From: Candidatus Binataceae bacterium
Lineage (GTDB): Bacteria; Desulfobacterota; Binatia; Binatales; Binataceae
Length of the DNA: 48,362 nucleotides
Direction of reading: 5' to 3'
Assembly (NCBI GenBank): GCA_035294265.1
Contig: DATGLK010000065.1
Span: forward strand, 1-48,362
Shown: in pieces, positions 46,776-48,362 of the stretch
Layout of the letters: the number at the start of each line of letters is the position of its first letter
Position numbering within the stretch: position 1 is the first letter of the stretch
The notes under the pieces: generated by a model
Database searches by the model: none
What the model was told of the DNA's origin: nothing
The model's input: only the letters and a program-made list of their open reading frames with translations
Position numbers and translations under genes: made by a program

Positions 46776-47877
46776 CAACCTGACGCAGGAGCGGCCCGAT
46801 CCGTGGCTGTGGATGCCGGCCGCGGCCCTGATTGTGCTGGGCCTGCTGATGGTTCTCAATACGACCTATTTTCTGGGCTTGGAACGGCATGGGGGGCCGT
46901 TTTATTTCTTCAAGCGCCAGTTGCTCAATCTGGCCATGGGCGCAACTGTGATGACGGCCTTGGGCGAACTCTCCCTGCGCGGTTTAAAGCGTCTGGCCTT
47001 ACCGCTGATGGTCGTTGCGGTGGCCCTGCTGTTGGCGGTGTGGGTTCCCGGCCTGGGCGTGGCGCGTGGGGGCGCGCGGCGATGGCTGCATCTGGGCGCC
47101 TTCCTGATCGAGCCCTCTGAGCTGCTCAAGTTGGCTACGGTGTTTTTCCTGGCGGACTACTTGGCCCCGCGCCAGGTTCAGCTTGCCAGCTCGCCGCGAG
47201 CTTTGATCGCGCCCTTCGCGATCGTCGGCGTGCTCGCCCTGCTCCTGCTCAAACAACCCGATTTTGGCGGCGCTGTGATGTTGGTGCTGCTGTTGTTCAC
47301 GATGCTGTTCGTGGCCGAGGCGCGGCCCCGCCATCTCGCCATCGCCGGTGCCGGCGCGCTTTGTGCGATCGCATTCCAGGCCGCCCATAAGGCCTATCGG
47401 ATGCGTCGGCTGACCGCCTTCATCGATCCCTGGCGTACCGCCCGCGGCGCAGGCTTTCAATTGACTCAATCGCTGATCGCCTTTGGTGCTGGCGGGAGCT
47501 GGGGTGTGGGCTTGGGCGCCAGCCGGCAGAAGATGTTTTATCTGCCGCAGGCCCACACCGATTTCGTCTTCGCGGTAGTGGGCGAGGAATTTGGCTGTGC
47601 GGGAGTTTTCGTGGTGCTCGCGCTGTTCCTGATCATCATGGTGCGCGGCTTACGCCTGGCACGCTTGGAGTCCGATCCCTTCGGCAGCCTGTTGGCGGTG
47701 GGTCTGACCAGCCTGATTTCGCTGCAAGCCTTCGTCAACATGGCGGTGGTGACCGGGCTGGTGCCCACGAAAGGCTTGCCGCTGCCCTTTTTAAGCTACG
47801 GTGGTACCTCGATGGTGGTGTCGATGGCGGCGCTCGGAATTCTGTTAGCGCTGGGGCGCAGGCCTGGGGTCGAATGA
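46729..47877 (+). CDS. ftsW: Septal peptidoglycan glycosyltransferase FtsW (SEDS family)
   Basis: A protein of about 382 residues with ten predicted membrane segments. SEDS marks are GLGVARGGARRWLHLGAFLI, the segment EPSELLKLATVFFLADYL, LKQPDFGGAVMLVLL, AGFQLTQSLIAFGAGG, LPQAHTDFVFAVVGEEFG and KGLPLPFLSYGGTSMV. It polymerises septal glycan from lipid II with FtsI. The true start is uncertain: ATG at 46729 or a GTG at 46738 both lie within the end of murD, and no clear ribosome site is seen. The stop overlaps the murG ATG (ATGA). Confidence 0.93.
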   Translation: MLSVDVGLKSWLRRFDNLTQERPDPWLWMPAAALIVLGLLMVLNTTYFLGLERHGGPFYFFKRQLLNLAMGATVMTALGELSLRGLKRLALPLMVVAVALLLAVWVPGLGVARGGARRWLHLGAFLIEPSELLKLATVFFLADYLAPRQVQLASSPRALIAPFAIVGVLALLLLKQPDFGGAVMLVLLLFTMLFVAEARPRHLAIAGAGALCAIAFQAAHKAYRMRRLTAFIDPWRTARGAGFQLTQSLIAFGAGGSWGVGLGASRQKMFYLPQAHTDFVFAVVGEEFGCAGVFVVLALFLIIMVRGLRLARLESDPFGSLLAVGLTSLISLQAFVNMAVVTGLVPTKGLPLPFLSYGGTSMVVSMAALGILLALGRRPGVE

Positions 47878-48362
47878 GGATGGTGATTTCAGGCGGCGGC
47901 ACCGGCGGTCATCTGTCTCCGGCTCTGGCTTTGGGTGCGCAACTTCAACGGATGCGTCCCGAGTGCGAGCTGCTTTTCATTGGTACCCAGACTCCCCTGG
48001 ACGAGCAGTTTCTGGCTCGCGGCGGCTTTCCCTATCGACTGTTGCCGGGAGCGGGAATCGCCGGCCGCAGCTTAGGCCAGCGGCTGCGCGCGCTTGGAAA
48101 ATTGAGCCGCGCCACGCTGGCCGCTCGCCGTCTGCTCAAACGGTTCAAACCCGCTTTGGTGGTGGGGGTGGGTGGTTATGCCTCGATGCCGGCGGGGCTG
48201 GCGGCGCGCAGCTTGGGCATTCCGCTAGTGCTGATGGAGCAGAACACCAGACCCGGGCTGACCAATCGGCTGCTGGCGCGCTTTGCCGCGCGCATTTGCG
48301 TGGCCTTCCCGGAGAGCTTAGCGATGCTGCCGCGGGGGCGGGTGGAGGTAACCGGCAATCCC
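47874..48362 (+). CDS. murG: UDP-GlcNAc:lipid I N-acetylglucosaminyltransferase MurG (N-terminal part)
   Basis: The first 163 residues of MurG, running off the window end. They start MRMVISGGGTGGHLSPALAL, with the family motif GGGTGGH, followed by LLFIGTQTPLDEQFL, VVGVGGYASMPAGLAA, LVLMEQNTRPGLTNRLLA and VTGNP. MurG makes lipid II on the inner face of the cytoplasmic membrane. The ATG at 47874 overlaps the ftsW stop by four bases; an ATG two codons later is an alternative. The C-terminal UDP-GlcNAc-binding domain is outside the window. It completes the order mraY-murD-ftsW-murG. Confidence 0.95.
   Translation, partial: MRMVISGGGTGGHLSPALALGAQLQRMRPECELLFIGTQTPLDEQFLARGGFPYRLLPGAGIAGRSLGQRLRALGKLSRATLAARRLLKRFKPALVVGVGGYASMPAGLAARSLGIPLVLMEQNTRPGLTNRLLARFAARICVAFPESLAMLPRGRVEVTGNP

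Overview
The window reads as chromosomal DNA of a GC-rich, Gram-negative bacterium. Evidence for an outer membrane is the MlaA-like, MlaD, MlaF and MlaE lipid-transport genes and several predicted lipoproteins. Evidence for a diderm murein cell is a dcw (division and cell wall) cluster whose MurE carries the diaminopimelate-type DNPR motif. A CofC homologue and a luciferase-like monooxygenase point to coenzyme F420. F420 use, a 2-oxoacid:ferredoxin oxidoreductase and high GC would fit an uncultured lineage such as Binatota, but this is a guess from gene content. I see no tRNA, rRNA, CRISPR array, transposase or integrase.

Layout. 1-6145: end of a ferredoxin oxidoreductase beta subunit, a long hairpin, a small membrane protein, then a minus-strand run cofC, mlaE, mlaF, mlaD, mlaA and an F420-type oxidoreductase. 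6340-9110: a TPR/SH3 lipoprotein convergent with a DnaQ-like exonuclease fused to a UvrC-like nuclease. 9381-14711: a housekeeping run rplU, rpmA, (terminator), obgE, proB, proA, nadD, rsfS.

14560-27688: an accessory island. The last 23 to 50 codons of rsfS recur, in frame to the stop, at 16019-16087 and 27538-27688, so the island looks built on the 3' end of rsfS. It holds an alpha/beta hydrolase, a thaumatin-like secreted protein, remnants of an older hsdS and of an antitoxin, and a tightly overlapping minus-strand type I restriction-modification operon. That operon reads: 144-aa unknown, hsdM, DUF4258, YgiT zinc finger, hsdS, DUF6978-like, DUF1829-like, membrane-anchored unknown, hsdR.

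27918-38545: an FkbM methyltransferase, then on the minus strand a Mrp ATPase, a PolB-like exonuclease, a family 2 glycosyltransferase, a two-gene ABC exporter and a lipoprotein peptidase. A DUF4838-type protein and a small membrane-associated protein follow. 38732-48362: the dcw cluster mraZ, rsmH, ftsL, ftsI, murE, mraY, murD, ftsW, murG (cut by the window end). murF is missing from its usual place between murE and mraY. A G-rich tract and a 24-bp, 90-nt hairpin occupy the gap.

The best candidates for something new are the rsfS-anchored island with its nine-gene restriction operon, the thaumatin-like protein with inserted cysteine-rich modules, and the hairpin that replaces murF.
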